Source of the DNA: Fictibacillus barbaricus
Lineage (GTDB): Bacteria > Bacillota > Bacilli > Bacillales > Fictibacillaceae
Assembly: GCF_014635025.1 (NCBI RefSeq)
Contig: NZ_BMCE01000001.1
Span: 1,550,001-1,614,000, forward strand
Length of the DNA: 64,000 bases
Reading direction: 5' to 3'
Shown here: in pieces, positions 16,527-25,779 of the stretch
Layout: every line of letters starts with the position of its first letter
How positions within the stretch are numbered: the stretch's first letter is position 1
Position numbers and translations under genes: made by a program
The notes under the pieces: model-generated
The model's database searches: none
Told to the model about the DNA's origin: nothing
The model's input: only the letters and a program-made list of their open reading frames with translations

Positions 16527-18017
16527 ATGATAGGCAGAGGAGTGATGGGAAAAATGACATATCTGCCGAAAAAACAACCCCTTTCACCGAATTTCGATGA
16601 AAATGTACAATATATGAAAAATCAGCTTGGTGTTGATGTTAGTTTTGACTGCATTCACTTAGACTTAGAATATGCCGGCAGAAGGATGGCATTATTTATG
16701 GTCGATGGGTTTGTAAAAGACGATATTCTTCACTATTTAATGAAGTTATTAGCTGATCTAGAGCCAGGTCAATTAGACCCAGATCCTTTATTAAAGCTGA
16801 TGAAGACTTATCTACCGTATATTGAGATCTCTAAATCAGATGATCTGAACCAGGGAATTGACTGGGTATTAAGTGGACCAACTGTTTTGTTGGTCGAAGG
16901 TGTTTCAGAGATTATCCAGATTGATGCAAGAACATATCCTGTCCGTGGACCTGAGGAACCGGATGTAGAACGGGTAGTAAGAGGAGCAAGAGATGGGTTT
17001 GTAGAAACAATTGTTTTCAATACGGCACTAACAAGAAGAAGAGTAAGGGATCGGTCTCTTCGGATGGAATATATGAGTATTGGAAGGCGTTCAAAAACCG
17101 ATGTTTGTGTTTCTTACATTGAAGACATAGCAGATCCTCATATCGTCGGTCGAATTAAGGATTCGTTGAAAAAAATTGATACAGATGGTCTTCCTATGGG
17201 AGAAAAAACGGTCGAAGAGTTTATTTGTGGGAGACACTTTAATCCATATCCTCTTGTGAGATATACAGAACGTCCAGATACGGCTGCTGTACATTTATTT
17301 GAAGGGCATGTCCTTGTATTTGTAGATGGTTCCCCTTCGGTATTAATAACACCAACAACTTTTTGGCATCATCTGCAGCATGCAGAAGAATACAGGCAAA
17401 AACCAATTGTAGGTGCTTATTTAAGATTTGTTAGATTCTTAGCTGTGTGGATCTCTATTTTTCTTTTGCCGCTTTGGTACTTATTATCTACACATAAAGA
17501 GCTGCTGCCAGTCACACTCTCGTTTATAGGCCCTGAAGAGAGTGGAGTTGTTCCTCTCTTTTTACAGTTTCTCATTATTGAATTAGGAATGGACATGCTT
17601 AGGATGGCAACCATCCATACACCAACCTCTGTTTCCACTGGCCTAGGGTTAGTTTCAGCCATTGTGATTGGACAAGTAGCCATTGAAGCAGGATTGTTCG
17701 TTAATGAAGTAGTGCTTTATCTTGCAGTGGCTGCAGTCGGTACATTTGCAACACCTACTTATGAACTTAGTCTTGCTAATCGACTGTTAAGACTTGCTCT
17801 ATTAGCGCTCACAGCAATTTTAGGCGTTCAAGGATATATTGCAGGATTGACAATAGCTGTATTGTTTTTTGTTTCTTTCAAGTCTTTTCATATTCCATAC
17901 TTGTGGCCTTTTATCCCTTTTAACTATAAAGCCATCAGAGATGTGATCTTTAGGATTCCAATACCTCTAAAGAATAGAAGGCCTGTTGTCCTGCACCCGA
18001 AAGATCCTGACCGTTAA
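16527..18017 (+). CDS. GerA-family spore germination protein, SpoVAF-like
   Basis: A 496-residue membrane protein of the GerA superfamily. The N-terminal half is the soluble domain (FDENVQYMKNQLGVDVSFD, DARTYPVRGPEEPDVERVVR, GFVETIVFNTALTRRRVRD), followed by about five membrane segments and the conserved LWPFIPFN near the C-terminus. The close wording of these blocks is that of SpoVAF rather than GerAA/GerKA. SpoVAF and its relatives sit in the spore inner membrane; SpoVAF with FigP forms a channel amplifying germination. Here it is alone, with no spoVA, gerB or gerC partner beside it. The start is either ATG 16527 or a later in-frame Met near 16545; the first is kept. Confidence 0.85.
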   Translation: MIGRGVMGKMTYLPKKQPLSPNFDENVQYMKNQLGVDVSFDCIHLDLEYAGRRMALFMVDGFVKDDILHYLMKLLADLEPGQLDPDPLLKLMKTYLPYIEISKSDDLNQGIDWVLSGPTVLLVEGVSEIIQIDARTYPVRGPEEPDVERVVRGARDGFVETIVFNTALTRRRVRDRSLRMEYMSIGRRSKTDVCVSYIEDIADPHIVGRIKDSLKKIDTDGLPMGEKTVEEFICGRHFNPYPLVRYTERPDTAAVHLFEGHVLVFVDGSPSVLITPTTFWHHLQHAEEYRQKPIVGAYLRFVRFLAVWISIFLLPLWYLLSTHKELLPVTLSFIGPEESGVVPLFLQFLIIELGMDMLRMATIHTPTSVSTGLGLVSAIVIGQVAIEAGLFVNEVVLYLAVAAVGTFATPTYELSLANRLLRLALLALTAILGVQGYIAGLTIAVLFFVSFKSFHIPYLWPFIPFNYKAIRDVIFRIPIPLKNRRPVVLHPKDPDR

Positions 18018-18023
18018 ACTCTG

Positions 18024-18053
18024 AACAGTTGGAAGAGACCAGCTGTTTTTTTA
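18024..18053 (+). terminator. Intrinsic terminator after the SpoVAF-like gene
   Basis: 9-bp stem AACAGTTGG / CCAGCTGTT with one G-U pair, 6-base loop, followed by seven T. Confidence 0.82.
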
Positions 18054-18124
18054 ATGGAATATTTCTGTGCAAAGGCTTGCATCCTTCCCTGTATTTTTTG
18101 TTATAATGACAAAGGTGATAATTC

Positions 18125-18316
18125 ATGAAAACAATGTATGATGTGCAGCAGCTTCTAAAAAGGTTTGGAACCATAATCTATACAGGAAATCCTATAGCTG
18201 ACTTAGAATTAATACAAGAAGAAGTACGGGAACTCTATAATCAAAAACTGATTGATGTAAACGAATACAAAGAAGCGATCCTTATTATTCGTGTACAACA
18301 TAACAAATTACAATAA
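18125..18316 (+). CDS. yqgQ: YqgQ family protein
   Basis: A 63-residue DUF910/YqgQ protein, three short helices (MYDVQQLLKRFGTIIYTGNP, then ELIQEEVRELYNQKLID). The B. subtilis structure suggested nucleic-acid binding, but no function is established. A GGTGA site lies ahead of the ATG. It ends only a few bases before glcK, the same gene pair as in B. subtilis, so cotranscription is likely. Confidence 0.9.
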   Translation: MKTMYDVQQLLKRFGTIIYTGNPIADLELIQEEVRELYNQKLIDVNEYKEAILIIRVQHNKLQ

Positions 18317-18331
18317 AGGATGAGAAACAAG

Positions 18332-19291
18332 ATGGAGAAATGGCTGGTTGGCGTGGATTTAGGCGGAACAACAATAAAAATTGCTTTTATTACTTTAGAC
18401 GGTCATATTGTTGAAAAGTGGGAGATTCCGACAAATATTGCCGAAGATGGAAAAAATATAGTACCTGATATTGCAAAATCTTTAGAAGCAAAATTAAACG
18501 AGCTTTCTGAACCAAAAGAAAAACTTGCTGCAATCGGGATGGGTGCTCCAGGTTTTATAGATATGAAAACAGGGTTCATCTATCATGCCGTTAATATTGG
18601 CTGGAGAGATTATCCGTTAAAAGAAGAACTTGAAAAAGCGACTGGACTTTCAGTTACAGTTGATAACGACGCAAATATAGCAGCGATCGGTGAAATGTGG
18701 CGAGGTGCAGGAGACGGTGAAGGCAACTTGCTTATGGTAACGCTAGGTACAGGTGTTGGCGGAGGAATCATCGTGAATGGCCATATCATGCACGGTACGA
18801 ACGGCATGGCAGGAGAGATTGGCCACATTACATCTATCCCGGAGGGCGGGGCTCCTTGTAACTGTGGAAGAACTGGATGTATCGAAACCATTGCATCTGC
18901 AACAGGTATTTCAAGAATATCAAAAGAAAAAGCATTAAAGGATACATCTTCATCCTTATTTAGCTTATTACAAGAAAAAGGAGAAATCCAAGCAAAAGAT
19001 GTGGCAGCAGCAGCTGAAAAAGGAGATAAAGTGGCGATTGAAACTCTTGAAGAAGTTACATTCCACTTAGGTCTTGTAATCGCAAACCTTGCGAACAGCA
19101 TCAACCCAGGGAAAATCGTTATTGGCGGCGGAGTGTCTAAGGCTGGGAAAATTCTCTTGGAGAGACTTGATCAAAAGTTTAAAGGCTTCGCCCTGCCAAG
19201 AGTTGCTGAAGGTGCAGAACTAAAGGCAGCCACTCTAGGAAATGATGCTGGGGTTTTTGGTGGAGCGTGGCTTGCCAAACATAATCTATAA
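18332..19291 (+). CDS. glcK: Glucokinase, ROK family
   Basis: Phosphorylates glucose to glucose-6-phosphate with ATP in the cytoplasm. About 319 residues with N-terminal phosphate loop GVDLGGTTIK, the catalytic Asp in VDNDANIAA, TLGTGVGGGII, and the ROK zinc motif GGAPCNCGRTGC. I chose ATG 18332 because GGATGAG lies 7 bases ahead; ATG 18320 sits inside the ribosome site. It follows yqgQ as in B. subtilis. Glucose freed by the GH15 enzyme of the glucan operon could feed this kinase; that link is inference. Confidence 0.95.
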   Translation: MEKWLVGVDLGGTTIKIAFITLDGHIVEKWEIPTNIAEDGKNIVPDIAKSLEAKLNELSEPKEKLAAIGMGAPGFIDMKTGFIYHAVNIGWRDYPLKEELEKATGLSVTVDNDANIAAIGEMWRGAGDGEGNLLMVTLGTGVGGGIIVNGHIMHGTNGMAGEIGHITSIPEGGAPCNCGRTGCIETIASATGISRISKEKALKDTSSSLFSLLQEKGEIQAKDVAAAAEKGDKVAIETLEEVTFHLGLVIANLANSINPGKIVIGGGVSKAGKILLERLDQKFKGFALPRVAEGAELKAATLGNDAGVFGGAWLAKHNL

Positions 19292-19309
19292 TCAAATTTA
19301 TTCATTTAT

Positions 19310-19345
19310 AAAAGAGCCACATTCCTTGTGGTTCTTTTATATTTT
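19310..19345 (+). terminator. Intrinsic terminator after glcK
   Basis: 12-base stem AAAAGAGCCACA / TGTGGTTCTTTT with one G-U pair and a short TTCCT loop, followed by an A/T tail. Confidence 0.8.
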
Positions 19346-19459
19346 TTGAAACTTTTTTGGAATAAGTTCGTCTAATGGTTTATGAATGAAAAATATGGGT
19401 AAAACTAATATAGTTTTGTTGTCCTATTTGTCAGAATCTTGAAATAGTGCGTTAGGGTA

Positions 19460-19488
19460 TTGAATTCTTGTGTAAAACCATATATTAT
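19460..19488 (+). promoter_or_regulatory. Sigma-A-type promoter of the LtaS gene
   Basis: TTGAAT (19460-19465), 17 bases, TATTAT (19483-19488) in the 350-base gap between glcK and the LtaS gene. This leaves a leader of about 150 bases in which no riboswitch or terminator-type structure was recognised. Confidence 0.6.
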
Positions 19489-19644
19489 ACTCTTTATGTA
19501 ATCCTTTGATTAAGGTTTTGTAAATATGGATTTACATTTCCGGTGGATGCATACTCAATGCAAATAAGAGTGTAGTTAATAGGGAAATTTGAAAACAACA
19601 ATTGGTAACAAGAGTTCTTTTTGATTGAGGAGGTCAGAGAACAT

Positions 19645-21534
19645 ATGAAAGAAAAAATGAAACAAGCTTTTGCTGATTATAAATTTTTCTTTATAGCAAT
19701 TGCTTTATTATGGATGAAAACCTATATCGTTTATAAAACAGCTTTCGAATTGCCAATGGACAACAAAGTACAGGAACTGATCTTATTTATTAATCCACTA
19801 AGTTCAGTTGTTTTATTTTTAGGAGTTACCCTTTATTTTAAGGGAAGAGCACATAGAAGAATGATTGTTGCCGTGAGTGCCATCATGAGTTTTGTCATGT
19901 ATGCAAATATGGTCTTCTATCGGTTCTTTAATGACTTTATAACCATTCCAGTCTTGTTTCAAACAAGCAATATGGGCGATTTAGGAAACAGTGTTTTTGA
20001 ATTGATCCAGCCAACGGATCTATTGGTGTTTATTGACATCGTTATATTGGCTTACTTTATGAGACGTGCAGATTATCGTCCTGCTCGTGCTTCACGAAAG
20101 CAAATTACGATTACTTATGCTGCAGCAATTGTAATCTTTATTGTTAACGTTGGTATTGCTGAAACAGAGCGTCCACAGTTATTAACACGTACTTTTGACC
20201 GTGAGATGCTGATTAAGAATATTGGTTCATACAACTACCATATTTATGATTCAATCATTCAGTCTAAAGCGAAGGCGCAGCGTGCTTTTGCTGATAGCAG
20301 TGAAATTACAGAGATTGAAAACTATGCACGTGCAAACTACAAAGAACCTAATCCGGAAATGTTCGGTAAAGCAAAAGGTAAGAATGTGTTTGTTATTTCA
20401 GTAGAATCAACACAGAACTTTGTTATCAATGAATCTGTAAACGGAAAAGAAATTACACCGTTTATGAATGATCTAATCAAAGACAGTTATTATTTCCCTA
20501 ACTTTTATCATCAGACTGGGCAAGGTAAAACGTCTGATTCAGAATTCTTGCTAGATAATTCACTATATCCGCTACCAAGTGGAGCAGTTTTCTTTACTCA
20601 CTCTCAGAACCAGTACAACGCGACACCAGAAATCCTAAAAGAGAACGGGTACTATTCTTCAGTACAGCATGCTAACAACAAGAGCTTCTGGAACCGCGAT
20701 ATTATGTATGATAATTTCGGTTATGACCGTTATTACTCTTTAAAAGATTTTGAAGTTACACCTGAAAATTCAATTGGATGGGGCTTAAAGGATAAAGATT
20801 TCTTTAAACAATCCATTCCGCACTTAAAAGAAATGCAAGCTATGAACAAGCCATTCTATACAAAATATATTACGTTAACGAATCACTTCCCATTCACATT
20901 GGAAGAAGAAGATGAAATGATTCCAGAATGGACTTCAAATGATGGAACAGTTAACCGTTATTTCACGACGGTTCGATATACTGACGAAGCATTAAAAGAG
21001 TTCTTTGCTGATGTAAAAGAAGCAGGATTATACGAAGACTCTATCTTTATCATGTATGGAGACCACTACGGTATTTCTGAAAACCATAACGATGCAATGG
21101 GGCAGTTCTTAGGAAAAGAAATTACTCCTTTCGAATCTACTCAATTGCAAAAAGTACCTTTAATCATTCATATGCCTGGTGAAAAAGGCAAAGTAATGGA
21201 CACCGTTGCAGGTCAAATCGACTTGAAACCAACGATCTTGCACTTACTTGGAATTGATACGAAAGGCGACATTCAGTTAGGTTCAGACTTATTCTCGAAG
21301 GACCGCGAAGATTTCGCTGTATTACGTGATAATTCGTATATCACGAAGGACAATGTGTTTACAGATGGAAAGTGTTATGATAAAGCAACGGGTGAACCTG
21401 TTGAAGGTGAAAACAATGCTTGTGAACCATACAGTGAACGCGCTAAGACTGAACTAGACATGTCAGACCGTATTATCTACGGTGACTTGTTGAGATTCTA
21501 CGATAAAGATAAAGCAAAACAAAATAGTAAATAA
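19645..21534 (+). CDS. yqgS: Lipoteichoic acid synthase family protein (LtaS/YqgS type)
   Basis: Polymerises glycerolphosphate from phosphatidylglycerol outside the membrane to make lipoteichoic acid, or primes it. About 629 residues: five N-terminal membrane helices (to residue ~170) and an extracellular sulfatase-like domain with nucleophile Thr296 in [10 protein letters not shown], the metal-site Glu in [11 protein letters not shown], and the GDHYG motif. ATG 19645 has a GAGGAGGT site; the longer frame starts on TTG 19621 before that site. Position matches yqgS of B. subtilis, one of four LtaS paralogues there, so which role (main synthase, sporulation or primase) applies is not certain. 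Confidence 0.93.
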   Translation: MKEKMKQAFADYKFFFIAIALLWMKTYIVYKTAFELPMDNKVQELILFINPLSSVVLFLGVTLYFKGRAHRRMIVAVSAIMSFVMYANMVFYRFFNDFITIPVLFQTSNMGDLGNSVFELIQPTDLLVFIDIVILAYFMRRADYRPARASRKQITITYAAAIVIFIVNVGIAETERPQLLTRTFDREMLIKNIGSYNYHIYDSIIQSKAKAQRAFADSSEITEIENYARANYKEPNPEMFGKAKGKNVFVISVESTQNFVINESVNGKEITPFMNDLIKDSYYFPNFYHQTGQGKTSDSEFLLDNSLYPLPSGAVFFTHSQNQYNATPEILKENGYYSSVQHANNKSFWNRDIMYDNFGYDRYYSLKDFEVTPENSIGWGLKDKDFFKQSIPHLKEMQAMNKPFYTKYITLTNHFPFTLEEEDEMIPEWTSNDGTVNRYFTTVRYTDEALKEFFADVKEAGLYEDSIFIMYGDHYGISENHNDAMGQFLGKEITPFESTQLQKVPLIIHMPGEKGKVMDTVAGQIDLKPTILHLLGIDTKGDIQLGSDLFSKDREDFAVLRDNSYITKDNVFTDGKCYDKATGEPVEGENNACEPYSERAKTELDMSDRIIYGDLLRFYDKDKAKQNSK

Positions 21535-21537
21535 GAT

Positions 21538-21570
21538 AAGCACTTAGCCTTGGCTAAGTGCTTTTTTTTG
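21538..21570 (+). terminator. Intrinsic terminator after yqgS
   Basis: 12-bp perfect stem AAGCACTTAGCC / GGCTAAGTGCTT, TT loop, followed by eight T. Confidence 0.93.
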
Positions 21571-21629
21571 CATATCTATTTAAGGTAAACATACATCTGT
21601 AAGAGGAACGTTTTTGAGGAGGGCTCTGA

Positions 21630-22823
21630 TTGGAAATTATCATGCGTAACGGCGATTCACTCTGGTATTATTCTCGTCTTTTATCTATCCCTTACGTGTT
21701 GATTAAAGATTCTAATCCAAATGCATCGATTGGAAATTTGCAAGCAGGGGAAAGAATCAAGATACCAGGAATGAAAGTTGAGAGATATACCATCAAAAAA
21801 GGAGATTCCTTTTACTCGATCGCAGAAAAACGAGATATTCCTTTGGATGCTTTGTATTTATTTAACCCAGATGTAAACCCGAAAAAAATATTTCCAAAGA
21901 ACGAAATAAATATTCCAAAGAAAATAACATTCCCACTGATTAATGGACAGCGTAAATACAATACAGGTGCTTTGAATCATGATATGAAGGTGCTGTTAGA
22001 GTCGTATCCGTTTATAAAAAAACAATGTCTTGGCACATCTGTACAAGGAAAATCGATTGATATGCTTATAATCGGGAACGGTAAAAAGAAAGTGCATATG
22101 AATGGCTCTTTTCACGGCAATGAGTGGATTACTTCTGGTATTTTAATGAAGTTCTTAAATGAATATGCTAATGCACTAACAAGTGAAACCCTTTTAAATG
22201 GCTATGATCCATCTGAACTTTATAAAGAAACGACGCTGTTAGCTGTTCCTATGGTAGACCCGGATGGTGTGGATCTTGTACTTAATGGTCCTCCGGAAGA
22301 CCCTGAATATAGAGATCTTGTATTAAAGTTAAACAAGGGAAGCAAGGATTTCTCTGGATGGAAGGCGAATATTCGTGGAGTCGATCTAAACAATCAATTT
22401 CCTGCGAGGTGGGAACTCGAACAGGTTAGAAAACCAAAAGCACCAGCCCCAAGAGATTATCCTGGAACAGCACCACTAACCGAGCCAGAAGCAGTAGTGA
22501 TGGCAGAAGCCGCAGAAAAGTATCATTTTGACAGGGTGATTGCCCTTCATACTCAAGGAAAAGAATTATATTGGGGCTTCGAAGGAGAAGAACCCATGCC
22601 GATCTCGGGCGAGATGGCAGAGGAATTTGAAAAGGTAAGTGGTTATAAAGCTATCAGATATGTAGACAGTTATGCAGGGTATAAAGACTGGTTCATTCAG
22701 GAATACAGAAAACCAGGGTTTACGATTGAACTGGGTATAGGAGTTAATCCTTTACCATTAAGACAGTTTGATAAGATCTATGAAGATACTAGAGGGATTA
22801 TGCTTGCAGGTCTATATATGTGA
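21630..22823 (+). CDS. yqgT: LysM-M14 endopeptidase (gamma-D-glutamyl-diamino acid endopeptidase type)
   Basis: A 397-residue protein with two N-terminal LysM repeats (RNGDSLWYYSRLLSIP and IKKGDSFYSIAEKRDIP) that bind peptidoglycan, then an M14 carboxypeptidase fold. The zinc ligands are His162 and Glu165 in FHGNEW plus the His of IALHTQGKELYWG, and the catalytic Glu is in FTIELGIG. The family (YqgT; B. sphaericus endopeptidase I) cleaves the gamma-D-Glu-mDAP bond of peptidoglycan peptides. No signal peptide, as in the sporangial enzyme. TTG 21630 is favoured since GAGGAGGG lies 6 bases ahead, while ATG 21642 is 18 bases away. Confidence 0.9.
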   Translation: MEIIMRNGDSLWYYSRLLSIPYVLIKDSNPNASIGNLQAGERIKIPGMKVERYTIKKGDSFYSIAEKRDIPLDALYLFNPDVNPKKIFPKNEINIPKKITFPLINGQRKYNTGALNHDMKVLLESYPFIKKQCLGTSVQGKSIDMLIIGNGKKKVHMNGSFHGNEWITSGILMKFLNEYANALTSETLLNGYDPSELYKETTLLAVPMVDPDGVDLVLNGPPEDPEYRDLVLKLNKGSKDFSGWKANIRGVDLNNQFPARWELEQVRKPKAPAPRDYPGTAPLTEPEAVVMAEAAEKYHFDRVIALHTQGKELYWGFEGEEPMPISGEMAEEFEKVSGYKAIRYVDSYAGYKDWFIQEYRKPGFTIELGIGVNPLPLRQFDKIYEDTRGIMLAGLYM

Positions 22824-22837
22824 AGCTAAGTAAAAAG

Positions 22838-22874
22838 AAAAAACCATCAGAATCTTAAATTCTGATGGTTTTTT
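22838..22874. terminator. Bidirectional terminator between yqgT and the DUF2759 gene
   Basis: 15-bp perfect stem AAAAAACCATCAGAA / TTCTGATGGTTTTTT with a 7-base loop; T runs on both strands fit the convergent genes. Confidence 0.92.
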
Positions 22875-22881
22875 GAGGTTT

Positions 22882-23067
22882 TTAATGGCCAGTTGATCCA
22901 CCGCTGCCTACTAAGACGTCCAGTACAGTCATGACTGTAAACCAGCCAAAAACTGCAAACGTTAAAAAGGCAAAGCCTGCAGCCATTAAATTTTTAATTT
23001 TTAACGAACGCAATAGTCCCAATGCAGCTAGAATAGCTACTAAGCCGAATATAATGGCTAATCCCAT
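22882..23067 (-). CDS. DUF2759 family small membrane protein
   Basis: A 61-residue protein with two membrane helices (GLAIIFGLVAILAALGLLRS and the MAAGFAFLTFAVFGWF region) and a Gly-rich C-terminal tail ending GGSTGH. It matches my memory of the DUF2759 family found in this neighbourhood in many Bacillaceae (yqgW region in B. subtilis). No function is known. An AAGGGGG site is about 8-9 bases ahead of the ATG. Converges with yqgT through a shared terminator. Confidence 0.75.
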   Translation of the reverse strand: MGLAIIFGLVAILAALGLLRSLKIKNLMAAGFAFLTFAVFGWFTVMTVLDVLVGSGGSTGH

Positions 23068-23178
23068 TATTCTGTGCCCCCTTGCTCTGGAGTAATACCA
23101 ATCCTATGTATAACGCTTTCACACAGGTACAACCTTGTATTATTTTACTTGTTTTATTCTGGTTTGTCGAGTGAACAT

Positions 23179-23577
23179 TTAGAACAAAATGAATTCGATA
23201 CCTATATTATAGGAAGAAGCCCATTTTTTAACAAGTGGCTGATGATGCTCTCCTAACACATAAATAATTTTCTGATCCTCTACGACAGCTACTAATTCTT
23301 CTTCCACTTGCAGAAGAAACATTTCTTTTTCACGATCATCACCGAATAGTATGAAAAAAGCACATATCATATCTAGGTAGACATAATGTTTCTGTGAATC
23401 CGAAATAAATCCATAATCCTCAAATATAATCGTAGTTTTTATAGGATTGATCTGCAGCAGGCGGATGCAGTCCCCACTCCCATCGACTGCAATTGGTGTA
23501 ATGAAAAAGTCTTCTTGTTGATCTGTTCTTTGACCTTGAGGAATCTCTATATTTTCATAACCATAATACACTCTCAT
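23179..23577 (-). CDS. Protein of unknown function, 132 residues
   Basis: Unrecognised soluble protein: starts MRVYYGYENIEIPQGQR and alternates short beta strands and loops (KTTIIFEDYGFIS, QVEEELVAVVEDQKIIYVL). One Cys and no membrane segment or known motif. A clear CGGAGG site 7 bases ahead of the ATG supports expression. It is divergent from yqgX, with 65-70 bases between starts. No neighbour hints at its role. Confidence 0.6.
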   Translation of the reverse strand: MRVYYGYENIEIPQGQRTDQQEDFFITPIAVDGSGDCIRLLQINPIKTTIIFEDYGFISDSQKHYVYLDMICAFFILFGDDREKEMFLLQVEEELVAVVEDQKIIYVLGEHHQPLVKKWASSYNIGIEFILF

Positions 23578-23648
23578 GTATTTCCTCCGTATTTATGACA
23601 ATTTTAGTGTAAGATAGAAAGGAATAACTTGCAATTGGAGGCTTGATT

Positions 23649-24281
23649 ATGAAGTATAAAAAACTTACAGTAGGACCGGTTCAAGAAAATACATATATCA
23701 TTTTTAACAATAATCAAGAAGCTGTTGTGATAGATCCAGGCAGCGAAGGAAATAGAATCATCAATACGATAGAGTCGCTTAACGTTAAACCATTGGCTAT
23801 TTTATTAACACATGCTCATTTCGATCATATCGGAGCTGTTGATGCCGTTAGAGAAAAATATAAGATCCCTTTATACCTTCACAAAAAAGAGTCAGATTGG
23901 CTTACCAATACTAAAAAGAATGGTTCAAATCATTTTGGCCAGAATATTACGGCTAATCCTGCGAGTCACTTATTATCTGATAATGACCGTTTTTTAAAAA
24001 TAGGAAACTTTTCGTTTGAGATCCTTTTAACTCCAGGGCATTCACCGGGAAGTATCTCTTATTATTTAAAAAATGCAGGCGCCGTATTCTCAGGTGATGC
24101 TCTTTTTGCTGGAAGTATTGGACGAACGGACCTATATGGCGGCAATCAAGAAATACTTTTAAAAAGTATTCATCATAAATTATTAAACTTACCTGAAGAA
24201 ACAATGGTTTTATCAGGTCATGGTCCTGAAACAACCATAGCCATGGAAATGGATTCTAATCCTTTTTTAGGCGGGTTTTAA
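23649..24281 (+). CDS. yqgX: MBL-fold metallohydrolase YqgX
   Basis: Cytoplasmic zinc hydrolase of 210 residues in the glyoxalase-II-like group. The metal motif THAHFDHIG, the DPGSEG loop, PGHSPGS, SGDALFAGSIGR and the C-terminal SGHGPET give a complete site. B. subtilis YqgX is proposed to be a glyoxalase II or general thiolester hydrolase in methylglyoxal detoxification. ATG 23649 is chosen since GGAGG lies about 7 bases ahead; TTG 23643 is nearer the site. The methyltransferase gene begins one base after its stop. Confidence 0.92.
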   Translation: MKYKKLTVGPVQENTYIIFNNNQEAVVIDPGSEGNRIINTIESLNVKPLAILLTHAHFDHIGAVDAVREKYKIPLYLHKKESDWLTNTKKNGSNHFGQNITANPASHLLSDNDRFLKIGNFSFEILLTPGHSPGSISYYLKNAGAVFSGDALFAGSIGRTDLYGGNQEILLKSIHHKLLNLPEETMVLSGHGPETTIAMEMDSNPFLGGF

Positions 24282-24282
24282 A

Positions 24283-25365
24283 GTGTCGGTTACCCCTCTG
24301 TTAATAAAAGAATTAGAGAAGTCGAGTTGGTTATCAATGGAAGGTTATATGGAGCTTGCTCTGTACCATCCTGAAGCAGGATATTACATGAACGAGAACA
24401 AAAAGATCGGGAAAAACGGTGATTTTTATACTTCTAGTCTAGTTTCAGATGTATTCGGAAAAGTGTGGGCAAACCTTTTTGTCAGAGTGATAAATGAAAA
24501 CCAACTCGATCCTGTAGTTGTTGAGTTCGGCGGGGGCAGCGGTCATTTTGCCAAACAAGTTCTATCCACATGGAAAAAGATGAACGTTTCAAACATAAGC
24601 TACATCATGGTGGAAAGAAGCCCGTTTCATAGGAAATTGTTAAAAGAACAGTTAACCGATCTTCCTGTAATGATTTTAGGTTCATTACAAGAGCTCAAGC
24701 AAGCCTATCCTGTGTTTAAGGGAGTTATTTTCGCAAATGAAGTGTTAGATGCTTTTCCTCTTAGGATGTTTAAGTGGATGGAAGGAAGCTGGTTCGAAAA
24801 AGGTGTGGCTTTAGAGAAGGATGCAAAGGATCTGGCTTTTCGATATAAAAAGATAGAGGATCCAGCCCTACATCAAAGTTTAGACAAGGTTTTTAAGAAG
24901 CGGAATAAGGAATTCGAATTAGAAGTATCTTTTCAAATGCTCCAATGGCTGAAGGAAATCTATTGCTGGACAAATAAAGATACCTTTTATTTTTTTGTAG
25001 ACTATGGCTATTTAGGTGATGAATGGAACAATGCCCACTTAAAAGAAGGAAGTATCCGGGGTTATTATCGTCATCAGATAGAGAATCATCCATTAGCACA
25101 CCCTGGAGAAATGGATATCACTTATCATGTTGATTGGGATCAAGTAATGAGTGGGGCTGAAGTTTATGGTGTTGAGACGATCGGTTTTGCCAGACAAGGT
25201 GAATTTCTGCTTAAGGAAGGACTTCTTTCAGAGTTGAAGAATTCCCAACAGACAGATCCATTCTCTATCGAACATAGAAGGAATCGTGCTGTTCGCACTT
25301 TTTTATTAGACAGTATGCTAGCAAATGGGTTTCAAGTTATACAACAAAAAAAACGGGCCGAATAA
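24283..25365 (+). CDS. MidA/NDUFAF7-type SAM-dependent methyltransferase
   Basis: A 360-residue COG1565 protein. The SAM loop VVEFGGGSGHFAKQVL and the family block GVIFANEVLDAFPLRMF are clear; C-terminal half shows HPGEMDITYHVDW. The mitochondrial member NDUFAF7 symmetrically dimethylates an arginine of a complex I subunit, and other members act on proteins, but the bacterial target is unknown. GTG start one base after the yqgX stop implies coupling. The stop codon lies in the loop of the terminator hairpin that follows. Confidence 0.88.
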   Translation: MSVTPLLIKELEKSSWLSMEGYMELALYHPEAGYYMNENKKIGKNGDFYTSSLVSDVFGKVWANLFVRVINENQLDPVVVEFGGGSGHFAKQVLSTWKKMNVSNISYIMVERSPFHRKLLKEQLTDLPVMILGSLQELKQAYPVFKGVIFANEVLDAFPLRMFKWMEGSWFEKGVALEKDAKDLAFRYKKIEDPALHQSLDKVFKKRNKEFELEVSFQMLQWLKEIYCWTNKDTFYFFVDYGYLGDEWNNAHLKEGSIRGYYRHQIENHPLAHPGEMDITYHVDWDQVMSGAEVYGVETIGFARQGEFLLKEGLLSELKNSQQTDPFSIEHRRNRAVRTFLLDSMLANGFQVIQQKKRAE

Positions 25366-25377
25366 GGCCCGTTTTTT
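25348..25377. terminator. Bidirectional terminator spanning the methyltransferase stop
   Basis: Stem of up to 12 bp AAAAAACGGGCC / GGCCCGTTTTTT with a 6-base loop GAATAA that contains the TAA stop. T runs on both strands serve this gene and the converging yqgY. Confidence 0.88.
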
Positions 25378-25397
25378 ATAAGCTGTATAAAGATTTC

Positions 25398-25646
25398 TTA
25401 ATGACCTCCGCCAGCTCCAGGAGTCATCATAAACGTTGTCCAGTATGTAAAACCAACAAAGAAAACTGTTAAATACGCACCAAAGATATAAATATACATA
25501 CGCTCAGATAAGTTCAAATAACCTAATGAAACGAACATAATCGTTTGTCCTAAGAACAATAACGCCATGTCTTGCATATCGCCAAGATAAGCCATGACCC
25601 CGATAATCCCAGTCCAAAAGCCTAAAACCTTATACATTCTTGACAT
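25398..25646 (-). CDS. yqgY: DUF2626 family membrane protein YqgY
   Basis: An 82-residue protein with about three membrane helices (KVLGFWTGIIGVMAYLG, ALLFLGQTIMFVSLGYL, YIYIFGAYLTVFFVGF) and a Gly/His C-terminal tail (GAGGGH). This is the DUF2626 family, YqgY in B. subtilis, of unknown function. ATG 25646 has an AAGGAGGG site directly ahead; a longer frame upstream to 25670 has none. Divergent from mgsR. Confidence 0.82.
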   Translation of the reverse strand: MSRMYKVLGFWTGIIGVMAYLGDMQDMALLFLGQTIMFVSLGYLNLSERMYIYIFGAYLTVFFVGFTYWTTFMMTPGAGGGH

Positions 25647-25779
25647 ATGTATCCCTCCTTTTTTCACCAATACTTGTATCCTTTAGTATTATATATGAGT
25701 TTCCACTCTCTTGTAAATGACAATTGTAAGCGGATAAATACACATTTAAAAGATAATTCATTAAAAAAGTCTTTTTTTG

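Noticed and set aside
18610-19104. 164-codon reverse-strand frame within glcK
   Set aside because: Antisense shadow of a fully matching glucokinase.
23074-23256. 60-codon forward frame in the DUF2759 to unknown-gene gap
   Set aside because: Overlaps the 3' end of the better supported reverse-strand gene and has no ribosome site.
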